The notes beneath the pieces are model-generated. The model saw only the letters and a program-made list of their open reading frames with translations, made no database searches and was not told the DNA's origin. Positions 43,415-55,673 of a stretch of DNA of 64,000 nt are shown piece by piece (position 1 is the first letter of the stretch; every line of letters starts with the position of its first letter). Origin of the DNA: Amphichorda felina. Taxonomy: Eukaryota > Ascomycota > Sordariomycetes > Hypocreales > Bionectriaceae. The stretch is from NCBI GenBank assembly GCA_016490725.1, contig JAEMHR010000107.1, forward strand, positions 31,079 through 95,078, written 5' to 3'. Both the position numbers and the translations under genes were made by a program.

Positions 43415-46400
43415 GGTGAATGCTAGTGAATGATGGACTGGCCTGCTTGTTGGCCTCGTCCCCCGACGGGCTCTCTTGCCGTCTTATATTACTACCTACC
43501 ACTTACATTCCGTACCTGGATTGGTGTGGCCAAGAGAGAGGCACAAGACGAGGGATGGCAGACGACCCCTGTTGCGGCGGCACTTTGGAGTGGTGATCGG
43601 CTCACCTGTCCGATGCGGAGATGGCAACCCGGCGGCTACTCCGTATACCTCGTCTGCCATTTCGCGATATGTCTAGTTCAGCGCGTCCGACACTTTCATC
43701 ACAAGCTGGCTACACGTGGTTTAGGTATAGGTCCGGCTGCAACCGCATGTACCTACGTCTGGTCCTGTGGCTGTTCTGAGACATTCACGAGTCACCTGGG
43801 TGGGCTCCCCATCTCAAACAGAGGTCACCACCAGCCACAGCGACCGTCCAGTGTCGGGGCCACGGCGATGCACGGCGATGGCCTCTGGTCACAGCACGTG
43901 AACCGCAGTGGGCGCTCGGCCCCGGTCGGCAGTTGGTTGTCTCGTTAGCACGGGGTCGACGGCTTGAAGCTGTGTGGAAAGGAGGCGCTTGGCCGCTAAG
44001 CCGGGCCGGGAAGCTCAATGCAGGCCCTGCTCAGGGGCGATTCCGCAAATGCCGGGGGCCGATTTGGGGGGGTTGAACGCCGATTGATGAATGGCCAATG
44101 GTCGTGATGGGCAATAAAACAGAACAGGATATAAAGAACAGGATAGACCAATACCAGACCACCTCGATGCCGTCGGCTGTCGACACGCGGAATCAAGGCC
44201 TCTGATCATTGCGGAATATTTATCCTGTCCTTGTCGTCTCCCTCGCGAATCTGTGGACCGTCAAGATCCGCAGTTGCAGGACAACCCCCAGTGGTGAGAG
44301 CAACTCTGGCTGAATTCATCGCCTGACAACTTGTTGAGCAACGCCAAGGCCCTATAAACTGTCAGACAAGTGCATGTAGGACGTACGTAGTCCGAGGCTC
44401 ATCCAATGCTTTACTAATGTACTCGTGCTCTATATCTGGCTTTCAAACCCGGCGGCTGGGACTATTGAAGTAGTGCATGGGTTCTGATCAACCCTCATTG
44501 CCAGCCTACCTACCCTGAACCACTGGAGAGTGGATTTCCAATGTTTTGGCTTTCCATGAACTATTGAATGATACGGAAGGTACTTGTTTGATAATTATTA
44601 TCATGGTCCACGTTTTAAGAATTGCTAGCACCGTTCGTAAGAAATTAGAGTACTTGTTCACCTGGTGATGCTGAATTTCAAGATGCTACCATGTCCGGAC
44701 CCTGCTGTGATAGGGAAGGGAAAGCGACAGAAAATGGAACATGTTCAACCCTCGGGCAATACACACTCCAACTCCAGTCTCTAATTCTTTTGAAAGAGGT
44801 GTGAAAATATTCAAATAATCGTTAATAATACATAGATTGAACAATGAATTTTAACAGACTGCACTCGCACTTCAATGGTTAGCATCGGCATACTGCCACC
44901 AACGCCACGAGGTACTCAAAATGGATAGAAATAATGGGGCAGTAATTGCCTGAAATGTGGTATAAAAAGTCCCCCATTAATTTTGACACTATACACCATA
45001 ACTTCTCCACCAGTGCACGAGCCTTGAACGTGTCCTCGATCAGAACCAACAAAGTAGCAAAACCATGTCCTGGGCCAGATTTCTCATTCCCAACCATCTT
45101 CCCCATCTTCAATATTATCCGCAATCGAGTCGACAACCCCGCTTGTATCTGCGATGCCCTGATTCCGAACCGCCCCCGACCCGACACGGCTCGTCGCGGC
45201 CGATAGATCCGTCCCTCGAAGACTCTGGCTGCATCCACGAAGTATTCCGATTAGCACACCACACCCTCTCCTTCGGTCAAGCAACTCGGTAGTGTGACGG
45301 CGGGGGATATCAGACGGCATCCCCGCTACACCACAACTACAGATCATGGGGTTACATGAAGAAGGTCCTCCTTGTAGCGACCGTGCTCGACAACGCCGGC
45401 CCTACGCAGTGAACGACCGCGAAGCCACATAACGAAACTGGTGCGCGAAGGCTTGTCTGAGCGGCCGCAAAGACCCATGGCGAAGCCGGCGCGTGAGACT
45501 GTACAAGCGACCGCGTGATACTACTTCCCATGACAGAACTGCCGTGCTTCGGCTGCGACTTGCAGCGTCTCGATTTGTAAAGACAGAGCTATGTGGCCAT
45601 CTTTCTGCCACGACTGCCGCCGGTGGCGCCGGTGGCCGCTTGGGTCCTGCAGTAGACGATTGCGCCTTCAAGTGAAGGACGGCAGAGTGGCAGAAGCGGG
45701 CAGAATGGTATTCGAAGGGAAGGTCCTGCGGCCAGACGTTCTGGAAGAAGCTACTCTGCCCAGACAAGTTCTACAAGCCCAAGTTGATGCTATTCACCTG
45801 GTTGGTCTGGCATGCCTGTATGTTGTTTGCGAATGGGATAGCTCCGCAGTGTCCCCAGACGCGGCTGGCGGCTGGCGGCTTCTCACCTACCTGAACGAGC
45901 TGCTTCTGAGGCGTGCTGGATGACATACTGGCTGCAGCTTATCGCGATGGGGACTCCTTGCAGCGTCGCCGCTCACCACCTGCCCGAACTGAGCCGGCAT
46001 GGTTGTATCCGCGATGGGGCTCTACATCGAGTGAACAAGTGAACAAGAAAATGGACTGGAGGAGGTAAAGTTGCTGGATAACTTGCGTGCCAACAGCACG
46101 GATTAGGTGCGTTGTCCGCCATCCCTGATCTAGGAAGTCTTGAGATGCAAGCGCTGATCCGGGTCACGCCGAGCCCCAAAGATGGGCGGGGGACTTGGGG
46201 GCTCGATGAGACTGAGGAGTAAGGGCCTCCTCCAAGGCTGCGCTGATCCGGCTGGACTGTCCCGAGGCCGCCCTCTAGATTATTCGACCAGATGGCACCA
46301 ACCCATGACCCCCACTGGTATGGAATCGTGTAATCGCCCTTCGTGGACCGCCGTATAGTCGTATATCTGCTCACGGTCGATGACTCGCATTGGGGTTGCT

Positions 46401-48098
46401 AGACCATGGTGAACTACCGGACGCCACATCTCGTTATGCTAGTCAAGTCACTCTAGTCAGACGGTGCGGGCCGGGAAATGCCGTGGCGGGGAGGAGGAGG
46501 AGGATCAAATAGCCATGACGAACTGCCGCTTTTCCCGGGGCTCTGAGCAGGCCACTTTTCTCGCTTTCGTGTTCCATGCTGCATGCGAGGCATGCGTATT
46601 CGTATGCCTCCTTGCCGTGGAAGAAGAGGGCTAATCCCATCTGGACACTCGCATGCTGCATGCGCTTTCAAAGCAAGATAAGACTGATTGCAAACATGTA
46701 AACTTGAGACAGCCTGTACGATTCATGACCTATTATTAAACGACTCATTTCTATCGGCGAGCAAGACGAGGCGCAGGTTGATGCTTAACCGACTGCGTCC
46801 CCGCATCACAGCCAAGACCCTGCATTCAACACCAAAAGCCGCTGAGATCCCATTTTGGGAAGGCGTCTGGAACGATCGGCACTCGACCCGCCACATCAGG
46901 CAGTTGGGTGGTTTTGCATCACGGCGCAGGGACGTTGCCTTCATGTTCAACATGATCATCTGGCTCGATACTCGGTCCAAGGTGCTCAGCAGGGGGGGTT
47001 GGATGGAGGGGAGCTTCTTCCAGGATCCGTAGGTACCTCTGTGCTGGGCCGACCTTGCTGATCTCTTCCTCCTTGATACTAGATCTCTCAAAATCTCCTA
47101 TTGCTGGGACATGCACGATTTCGATGCCCGTATAACTTTATACTTAGAGTTATTATTGTTCTGCGCCTGTGACAGAGCAATGCTGACGGGAGTGGTTACG
47201 TCTGGGAATCACAATTCGCGATAGGCATGATTCGCGCATGCTACCTATCTGAGACACCATACCTATCTCCGGTGAAATGCAACCAGCGCCAAGTATCCAT
47301 TTGCCAGCCCAAGCCCACCGTCACGCAGCAAGAGGCAATGTCCTGCGTCGCCAAGCAGTGCCTTGGACATGGCTTGAAGCCATTCTCAACCCTGGTATCC
47401 GCAGCATCCCAGCCAGTCTTCTCCGAATCACAGCACTGCGCATCGGATGCATGATGACAGGACTCGAGTAGACTCGGTACTTGTATGTCATGTAACTACC
47501 TCACCGTTCCCTGACTGAGTAGTGACTATAATACCAGTAGATAGTAGCTGAGGCTATAAGCAAGGCCTGCCGCCTACATCTGGTGGCGCCTTTGGGCTAG
47601 GGGGCAAGGCCTGACGAGGTATGGCTGATACCCCATCATGCGACGACTGGCGGCCAATGTTTGGCCCAAGCTATTCCCGATATTCTCCACGAGACTGACC
47701 TAGTGCAACTCCCGATTCCAGCCCCGTTCCCCCACGGCGCGGGCCCGGGGCCTAGAATCGTCTCCCGGTGCTTCCTTGTCGGCGCCCCAACCACTACTTG
47801 GCCGTTCGCCGACATTGCCCAGGCGTGAGATATGGCACGAGATGCTCGGCGAGCGCCACGTTACTGCTTAACTGCCACCTTGGGAAGGTGATGATGGCAG
47901 GTAAGGGTATGTTAGACTATCATAGTGAAGTCGTGATTCTCCCACGCTTCGACAACAAGGCGGCGGGGATATCGACTGAGGAGCATAAATAAGACCATTC
48001 CAACCCTCAATCCATTGACCAAATCCTCCCAGACAAGCACAGCCCTCCAGTTCCCAAGTCAGCCATCCTCATCAGCCTTCCCCCGAAGCCAATTCACT
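43415..48098. other. Gene-poor stretch, 4.7 kb
   Basis: Several overlapping open frames (for example minus strand 45767-45402 and plus strand 45591-45923) show no known family and no splice pattern that extends them. One TACTCCGTA word lies at 43637-43645, in the NLP upstream region. The central part (44300-44900) is AT-rich. I see no RNA gene or recognisable transposon. Confidence 0.45.
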
Positions 48099-49448
48099 AT
48101 GCGTCTGAACGTCCTCCTCGCCCTCCTGCCGGTGGTGCTTGGTGCCCCCGCCACCAAGCGCTCCGAGCCTGCCCCCCTCCTGATCCCCCGTGGTGAATCC
48201 ACCACCCTGGTGGCCGACAAGTACATTGTCAAGTTCTACGATGTCAGCGCCATGTCCGCCGTGGACGATGCCGTGAAGATCCTTTCGGACGCCCCTGAGA
48301 CGATCTTCAAGCACCTGTTCCGCGGTTTCTCTGCCAAGCTCGACGCGGATACCCTCCAGGCCCTCCGTGACCACCCTGATGTGAGCAGCTGCTGAATGTG
48401 TAGCTCCTAGGACAGGACAGGACTGACAGCTTTGCAGGTCGAGTACATTGAGCAGGATGCCATTGCTACCATCAGCACCTACGTCACCCAGCCCAACGCT
48501 CCCTCGTGGGGTCTCGGCCGTATCTCCGACCGTGACGGCAGCACCACCTACACCTACGACGACAGCGCCGGCTCTGGCACTTGCGCTTACGTCCTCGACA
48601 CTGGCATTGACACCACCCACACTGTATGTGACCAAACGGGCCGACCAGCTCCCAGCACAGCGCAAGTACTAACACATGTCCCAGGACTTCGGTGGCCGTG
48701 CCACCTGGGCTGGCAACTTTGTCGACAACTCCAACACCGATGGCCACGGCCACGGCACCCACTGCGCCGGCACCATTGGCGGAACCAAGTACGGTGTCGC
48801 CAAGAAGACCAAGCTCTACGCCGTCAAGGTCCTCGACTCGTCCGGCTCCGGCTCCTACTCCGGCATCATCAGCGGCATGGAGTTTGTCGTCACCGACTCG
48901 GCCAGCCGCAGCTGCCCCAACGGTGTCGTCGTCAACATGTCTCTGGGCGGTGGCTACTCTGCCTCGCTCAACTCGGCTGCTGCCTCTCTCGTGAGCAGCG
49001 GCGTCTTCCTCGGTGTCGCCGCCGGCAACGACAACTCCGACGCTGCCAACTACTCGCCCGCCTCTGCCCCCAGTGCCTGCACCGTTGGCGCCACCACCTC
49101 TGCTGACGCCCGCTCTTCCTTCTCCAACTACGGCAGCCTCGTCGACATCTTTGCCCCCGGCAGCAACATCGTTTCCGATGCCCCCGGAGGCGGCACTGTA
49201 AGTAGAAGTTCCTTCTTTGTGCGCTATGCTCCTGTTCTGACAGCAGTGCCCAGGCCACCATGTCCGGTACCTCCATGGCTACCCCCCACATCGTCGGTCT
49301 CGCTGCCTACATTGCCGGTCTCGAGGGCTTCCCCGGCTCCACCGCCCTGTGCACTCGCCTCCGCACCCTGGCCACCTCGGGCATCATCAGCGGCGTCCCC
49401 AGCGGCACCGTCAACCTGCTCGCCTTCAACGGCAACCCCTCCGGCTAA
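48099..49448 (+). CDS. Proteinase K-like subtilase (S8A), 391 aa
   Basis: Exons 48099-48380, 48438-48623, 48685-49197 and 49254-49448 join to 392 codons. Signal peptide (MRLNVLLALLPVVLGAPA), then an I9 inhibitor propeptide (VADKYIVKFYD through VEYIEQDA), then the mature protease. The catalytic triad is Asp148 (YVLDTGID), His179 (GHGTHCAG) and Ser334 (GTSMATPH), with oxyanion AGNDN. The Cys in HGTHC is typical of the proteinase K branch, and the propeptide is about 100 residues as usual. This branch includes cuticle-degrading Pr1 and nematode-trapping fungal proteases as well as saprotrophic ones. A second, diverged copy lies 6.2 kb away in the opposite orientation. Confidence 0.97.
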
Positions 49449-50125
49449 ACGGTGTCTACCACGTCGACGGAACATGATTGAACTCTGGGATGACTTGGTG
49501 GGAACAGCACCTTCTGGGGGATATGAGGTTGGATGGGGAGATGCTGGAGGGGCCTTCACCAAGTCTGAGAAAGCATGATAGGATAGGAAATCAAATGAAG
49601 TATGACTGATGAGAGTGACTCTTCCCCTTGTTCCGGTGGGTGAGACAACAACGTTGGCGACAAGACCTGCACATGCATGCTGCATGCTGCATGACCAGGT
49701 TGTCCCCGACTGGTCCGAGTCGTCGGTGTAAATGTGGAGAATCTTCCCCACCGCGGTGTTCGGCTCCGTTCCGGACTTCCGAACCCCCGGCCTCATGGGG
49801 GTTCACCCAGGTCCTTGGGTGGGACTATTGAATCTGAATGCGTGTAAGTACACATTTTTCCTTTTATATATTCCCCAAGACTTTCTACTGATGCCGTCTT
49901 TAGGCCTTCAGCCTTCAGCCTTGAGGCAAGCTGGGCATCTTGAGTTGCGGTGGGTGATGGCATGACGTCAGCCGGCCTTGAGACATTGATGACAACAATC
50001 ATCCATCATCACCCCTCGCTCATGATGCGGGTGGTATAAGACCATGCACGCCCTTGACATATCAAACTCAATCCTGCCGGGTCGTCTTTTCTCAATCAAC
50101 TGCAGATCGGTCAACCAAATCGACA
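49449..50125. other. Intergenic between subtilase and aldo-keto reductase
   Basis: It contains a TGCATGC-rich spot at 49673-49692, a GGTATAAGA element at about 50031-50039 (about 90 bp before the next start), and no coding sequence. Confidence 0.5.
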
Positions 50126-51239
50126 ATGCTCTCCAAGACGCTGATCATCACCACCATTCTGGCCGTTAGTCAGTTTCTCCAATTAGCATTTGCCGAGAGC
50201 CATGCAGGAGGATCAGTGAGATCCAAGGGAGATATACCTGCTTTTGGATTGGGCACATGGCTCTCTAAGAGAGGCAAGGTAAGGCCTGGGGTCGTGTCCT
50301 GCTACTGTGGTTTATTGACACGCATTGGGCGCAGGTCTCGCACGCCGTGAAGCATGCGCTCAACGGGGGATACAAACAAATCGATGCCGCATTGATCTAC
50401 AGTGAGTACCCATGTTCTGGTCGTATCTCTATATGTGCTAACTATCACTAGAAAATGAAGACAAGGTCGGCAAGGGCCTGAAATCGTCCAAAGCCAAACG
50501 CGACGATATCTGGGTCACAAGCAAGCTGTGGAACGCCGACCACCGCCCGGACCATGCTCGCAAAGCCATTGAAAAGTCAATTTCCGACCTTGGGGTGGAT
50601 TATCTCGATCTCTATCTCATCCACTGGCCGGTAGCATTCGTCCCGGGTTCAGAGCGCCTCGACAAAGAAACGACCCTTGTCGATACCTGGAGGGCTCTGG
50701 AGGATCTTGTGCGGGATAACAAAACGCGATACATTGGCATGTCCAACTTTGCCCCCGCCGATATCGACACAATATTGCAAGCATGCGAGATATGCCCCTA
50801 CGCCCACGAGTTCGAGACCCATCCGTACCTCCAGCAGCAGGACTTTGTCGACTGGCACCTCCGCAGGGGGATCAAGGTCATTGCCTACTCCCCGCTGGCC
50901 AACACGAACCCCCACTACGACTCGGGCATCCCCGTGATCCTCGACGACCCTTTCTGGAAGATGATGGCCGAGACCAAGAACGCGACGGTTGCGCAGACGG
51001 TGCTCGCCTGGGGTCTGCACCGGGGCACGGTCGTCATACCAAAGAGCGTGCACGACGACTACATAGATGAGAACCTGGGGGCCTTGGATGTGGCTTTTGC
51101 GGAGGAGGATATGATGAAGGTGGCCGAGCATGACAAGAAGCTGCGCATGAATGACCCTGGGAAGAGGTGGGGTGTTGATTTGTTCGAGGGCCTCGACGAT
51201 CCGACTAGAAAGGTTTTGCCTGGAGAGGGAGAGCTGTAA
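50126..51239 (+). CDS. Aldo-keto reductase with N-terminal signal sequence, 335 aa
   Basis: Exons 50126-50278, 50335-50401 and 50452-51239 join to 336 codons. The catalytic tetrad of the AKR family is complete: Asp68, Tyr73, Lys98 and His131 (QIDAALIY, TSKLW, LIHWPV). NADPH-binding parts include VVIPKSVHDDYIDENL near the C-terminus. AKRs reduce aldehydes or ketones and are normally cytosolic. Here the protein opens with MLSKTLIITTILAVSQFLQL followed by AFAES, a good signal peptide, encoded by the first exon together with the first AKR strand. So the enzyme may enter the secretory pathway or be anchored there. The substrate is unknown. Confidence 0.9.
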
Positions 51240-51302
51240 ATAGCTCCGGGGCTTTCTGGTGTTTTGATCAACAATTGCTAGCTGTCAGATTCGGTGTGGG
51301 GG

Positions 51303-52331
51303 TTACAGGGCCATCCCATCAGAGCCCACCATGCGAATATGACTGTAGCCCCCGTGGCGTACGAACTCGGTATCCTCAACAGGCCTCGTGCCATCAAGGC
51401 TGTCAGCCCATATCTTTTGCGCTGCTGTGCAATGTGTAAAGTGCTCCATGAAGCCCGCTGTTTCATACACCCGATCGAGATCCCACCAGCTTACTTCCCT
51501 AGCCTCGTGGAGAACTTGACATCCCTTGCAGTTGATGCCGTGTTCGACCCTGGAACCATTCAGGTCATACCAGGGAAATGCCGTTATTGCCATGGGTTGG
51601 TGATGAACTGAGTCAGCTCGGCCTCTCCAGTCGAATTTTACATCTAGGAAGAGGATGCCGAGCGACGTCAATGCTTCCATAGCTTTCGTCTTGGTGACTA
51701 GATATTGTGGCCGTTTGATTTCTTGTGACGACTCCTCTATGCTATAGAGACCGGGCACGGTGCGTAGTTTTGGTCCCAGTAGTTGGTGCAGCCGGTCTGT
51801 AGAAACACTTGCCCTCTCCTCAACCACGGATGGGCACAGGACTCGAAGGTCCAGTGCTTTACCAATGCAGTCAAAGCAGCAGCGTTGCACTGTTGGGAGA
51901 AAGAGACAATTCCCAAACTCCCTGCAGAAATTGCAGATGGGGCTGACGAGGGCCCGGTGCAGGTCGACGATGGTGAAAGCATGGGCGAGGTTGGTCCGTA
52001 GGAGGCTTCGTAGGCCTTCCAGCCCATGCTTTGCGACGAGCTCGTATTCCCGTAGCTGTGTCGACTGAATGCGAGCTTGGCGGTTGACTTGGCGGAACCG
52101 GAAGTAAGAAAGGATGTCGAGGTTGTGTAGGACTATGCCTGCTAGCTCTAGGGGGAGACGATCCAAGAAGCTGGGTTGTGAAGCGGGCAGAGTCGTGAAG
52201 GCTGCCTGGAGGGATGCCTGGACCACTTCCATTTCATGGGGGCGCGTCCGGATGAGGGTGATGGCAAAGTCACGTCGATGGTACGAGCAGACGCGAAGGA
52301 TCGCGTCCCGTTTGTCTGTGCCTGATGCCAT
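51303..52331 (-). CDS. F-box-like protein with Cys cluster, 342 aa
   Basis: A single exon. An F-box-like segment (LDRLPLELAGIVLHNLDILS, then YFRFRQVNRQAR) at about residues 55-90 is followed by a Cys-rich stretch (CNFCREFGNC, CCFDCIG) that could bind zinc. A second Cys/His patch (CKGCQVLHEAR, HFTHCTA) lies near residue 270. This pattern is common among fungal F-box proteins of unknown target, thought to act as substrate adaptors for SCF ubiquitin ligases. The target is not known. The stop codon is only 63 bp from the stop of the convergent aldo-keto reductase gene. Confidence 0.72.
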   Translation of the reverse strand: MASGTDKRDAILRVCSYHRRDFAITLIRTRPHEMEVVQASLQAAFTTLPASQPSFLDRLPLELAGIVLHNLDILSYFRFRQVNRQARIQSTQLREYELVAKHGLEGLRSLLRTNLAHAFTIVDLHRALVSPICNFCREFGNCLFLPTVQRCCFDCIGKALDLRVLCPSVVEERASVSTDRLHQLLGPKLRTVPGLYSIEESSQEIKRPQYLVTKTKAMEALTSLGILFLDVKFDWRGRADSVHHQPMAITAFPWYDLNGSRVEHGINCKGCQVLHEAREVSWWDLDRVYETAGFMEHFTHCTAAQKIWADSLDGTRPVEDTEFVRHGGYSHIRMVGSDGMAL

Positions 52332-52877
52332 TTTTGGATTGTATTATGAGCGAGTGGAATCGAGCTGGGGTGTGGCTGAGGGAGGGGTTCATGAGTATCG
52401 GAGCCGAAGCTGCGCTTGGGAGCGACCAATTGAGAAATCGAGGATCGAAAGGCGGTGAGGCGGCTAAGCATAATTAATAAATAGGCCCATTGCGAGTACG
52501 TCGCACATAGATCTGACTAATGTTTGATTCAATACCAGAGGCCTTAAGTTATCTCGACCCCGCAACTAAAGTACGAGCGGTTATAGGTTGCACCTTTCGT
52601 CTCGTTCGATGGCACAACGGCGCTCCATTTCATTTGGCATGTACTCTGGAAGCCCCGCCGAGTCTGTACGATGTAGGCCCCGTGAAAGGCCGTTACGCGA
52701 AGTTTCAACATCGAATAGTCTTCACGGAATCGTAATGAACAATTTGGCCTCTAAGGGTTCTCATCGTGATTTGTACCTTGCGTCTGCCTTTTATGGAGCC
52801 ATCTTAATAACCACGACCATAGTCCCCTAGACGCAGCTCTTCTCACCCAGTGTCACGCATGGTATGCCCGGCCCGTA
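52332..52877. other. Intergenic, no gene seen
   Basis: 546 bp, promoter side of the F-box-like gene. Short frames only. Confidence 0.45.
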
Positions 52878-53551
52878 TCACTCATCCCGAAGTCGCATCG
52901 TCTTTTGAATTTTGCTTCTCATCTTGTTCTCTGCCTCGTCCGCGCCAGCTGTTTTGGGTCCGGGCTTTCGCTTTTCACCAGCTCTGTGGGAACTAGGAAG
53001 GTCCAGCTGTTCCGCACCCGGGGTTTCGCTCTCCAGTGGATCTCTGTCCATGGTTAGCTTGCCATAAAGACGAGGTAGTAGCTTGAGGCATACCGTGTGA
53101 TGGGATCCCGATCTGGGGGAGAGCTGCTGAGAAATCTCACAGGCTTGCCGGCCCTACCTCCGTCAGTCATGTTGGCACTGGTGCCTTCGGCGATTGGTGA
53201 ATTGGTTCCAATAGCATCTTTAATCCCAGGCCGTCTTGTGTACGGCTCAACAGTCGACCACCATGGGAAGTTGACGTCCGGGTTGAGCACTCTGTGTGTG
53301 AGGAGGATTGTAACCCACTCGGGCTTCAGCTCCTGGGAAAATTGGAGGATTGTGCGATCCAGAATACGGACGGCCTGGGAAATCTGCTGTCGATCTTGGA
53401 TGGTCAGGGTCTCCAGCTGCTTGGCGCATACTAGTCGATACGCTTCCTTGATGGCTGCATCGTTGGCGGGTATCTCGTACTTGAGCCGCGCCATCGGGCT
53501 GGAGTAGAAGGCATCGTCAAAGAACAGTGTCTCTGACTCCTCTGGCCTCAT
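52878..53551 (-). CDS. Unrecognised protein with basic C-terminus, 207 aa
   Basis: Exons 53551-53094 and 53043-52878 join to 208 codons, with a 50-bp intron that has a perfect CTAAC branch site. The N-terminal two thirds look helical (for example RLVCAKQLETLTIQDRQQI and ILDRTILQFSQELKPEWVTI). The tail is Lys/Arg-rich with GEKRKPGPKTAG, which could be a nuclear localisation signal or an AT-hook-like GRP variant. No family was recognised. The start is uncertain: the frame is open a little upstream and a splice acceptor exists just before it, so a further 5' exon is possible. Confidence 0.55.
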
Positions 53552-55673
53552 TTCTGCGATGCCTGGAATGACGGGGATGGGAGGTAAGTTGGAAGATTGT
53601 GTGTATCGTGCGCGGCTCAGGTATTTCTGAGGAGGCTAGTCGGTCTGAATCAAAGGTGATAACTTAGCTTTGCTAGAGTAAGAGCTGCAAATCAGTATGT
53701 AAATTTTGCCGTTGTGGCCTGAACATGTTTGTCTTTGGAGATGGCAGCGCTAGAACCTGCAAATCGAACATAGCGAGACGAAGACGGATGCTCTCTGCAC
53801 TGCGCCTTCGACGACATGCGCAACTTTTTCCCCATGGCAAGTTCCCGGCGGTGAATAAGGCGGTAGGTTATTAAGGCTAGGAGGTAAGGCACCTAGGTGG
53901 ACGTCAAATGCTTTACTCACGGCCACGCTCACCTTCCTTTGCTTTCCATCGCCTTTACTCGCACGCAAACGATAAAGCCCGCCTATACCAAAGTGTCGGT
54001 GATGTGCCTAGTGACCTTGGCTTTGGTGTTCAGCTGTAGCCTGCTTCGCAGAACTGAGGAATCTGTATGTTCATTCGTGCGTGTGTGCCACGAGAAACCG
54101 TAGACTTATCGTGAAATTGAGGGAAATGAAGAAAGGAGGTCCGATGGGGGGAATATCCCTTGTATCTCAAAGAGACGCTTCCTCAGAATTTCAGGTCTAG
54201 CCTGTCGCATTTTCTTGAAATTTTTCACGCGATTGAATGTCGATCAATTCCAGCAAGGCTTTACATTGGCCTTGAGTTGGCCGTTTGATGCATGTAGTTC
54301 AAAATGACATCTTTGGGAGTGCTTAGCCTTGGACGCAGTGAGTGGTTTGGTAGGCAATGCCACGTCAACAGCTTGGGAGCCTGTGAGGCCGAGGTGACCA
54401 GGATTCCCTGATTCAGCCCGCCGTGTCCCCAACTGGGTGTTGCCATTCATGCTTTGTCATAGCCAGGCCGTTTCTCACTCTCGTCTTTCCTGCCGCTGTC
54501 CTGCCCCCCGCCTCACTCTCTTGTTGGCGCGCATCTGCGAGCGAGAATCATTGCCCGGAGCGGGTGACCTCAGGCATCCAGGTGCACTTCATATCGCGAC
54601 GCCCTGCACGTCCTCATTTGGCCGAGGCGCCGATAGCAAGTGCATGAAGGCTCGGGGCGTGACCCAGCCAGTTGCGAGAGCGGCCGGGCCGCCGGACGTC
54701 GACAAAAGTGCGCTGCTGCTTGGTGTCACCCATATTACACGTATCTTCCCGGTCAGAGGGCACGTAGCACTGGGAATGGCGCAGCTCGTTGATATGTGGC
54801 AAAAACATGGATGCGGACTGGCAATCCCATGATTCCCATATTCGCCATGGCGCCAGGGGGGCTTGCGGCAAAGCGGCTTGGCTTGGCTTGGCTTGGCCTC
54901 TGTTGTCTGCCGGCGCCAGCATCACCAGGGGTGTATTCGTAAGACACAAGTGACGAAGTGATGGGTGCGCCACATGCTGCCTGTCAAACCTGATGATATC
55001 GGCGTGGCGTTGGTGGCTCGCATGATGGGCTTGGGAGTCGGAGCGTGTAGTATCCGTAGTCGTAGTATGATATGACATAGTATCGCTAGTCGTCCGTCTG
55101 AGACCTGCTATTTTTCGGTGGTGACATGGCTTGGTGGACCACCGCGTGAGCGAAGATCTCTGCCTCAATCGAGCCGCCGCTGGGCCAGGGTCTTTGTTTC
55201 GCCATGCCCATGCATTCTGACTCAACATCTGACGCCCCCGCATGGCCCGTTGCCGTTCCCCTCCCGAGACCAAAGGCTCGGTCCCTCCGTTACCCCCGCT
55301 TGTCTGAGATGCGGGTTTCACGTACGAGTAAGAGTGTGATGGCAATGGACATGGACAATGGTTGTGGTAGTGGGTGTTCATGCCAAGTGGAAGTATTTGG
55401 GGTTTGAGCAGCTTTCAGATCACGGCAAGGCAAGGCGAGCGAGTGCACAATTGGGGTTTAACAGTGTGTTATATGCAGATATGATAATTCGTTACAAGAA
55501 AAGTCGTCAAACGAAAAACCAGATTCCCCATCGCGTTCAAGGTCCCATCCGTGCGCGAGGGTCGAGGGGGTGGTTCGTGCCCTCGAAATCATCTCTCATC
55601 ATGCCATCCATGAATCAAACAATCAATCCATCCATTCGTCCAACATCATCCGTGCATCATCAGAAAGGCCAAT
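53552..55673. other. Intergenic, 2.1 kb, no gene seen
   Basis: Short frames on both strands without family resemblance. A (CTTGG)n run lies at about 54875-54898. The end next to the subtilase is its 3' side. Confidence 0.45.
54875..54898. repeat. (CTTGG)n short tandem repeat
   Basis: About four and a half units of a five-base repeat. Confidence 0.85.

Noticed and set aside
45402..45923. Overlapping frames on both strands in the gene-poor stretch
   Set aside because: No family, no splice extension, and both strands look equally coding, which points to chance.
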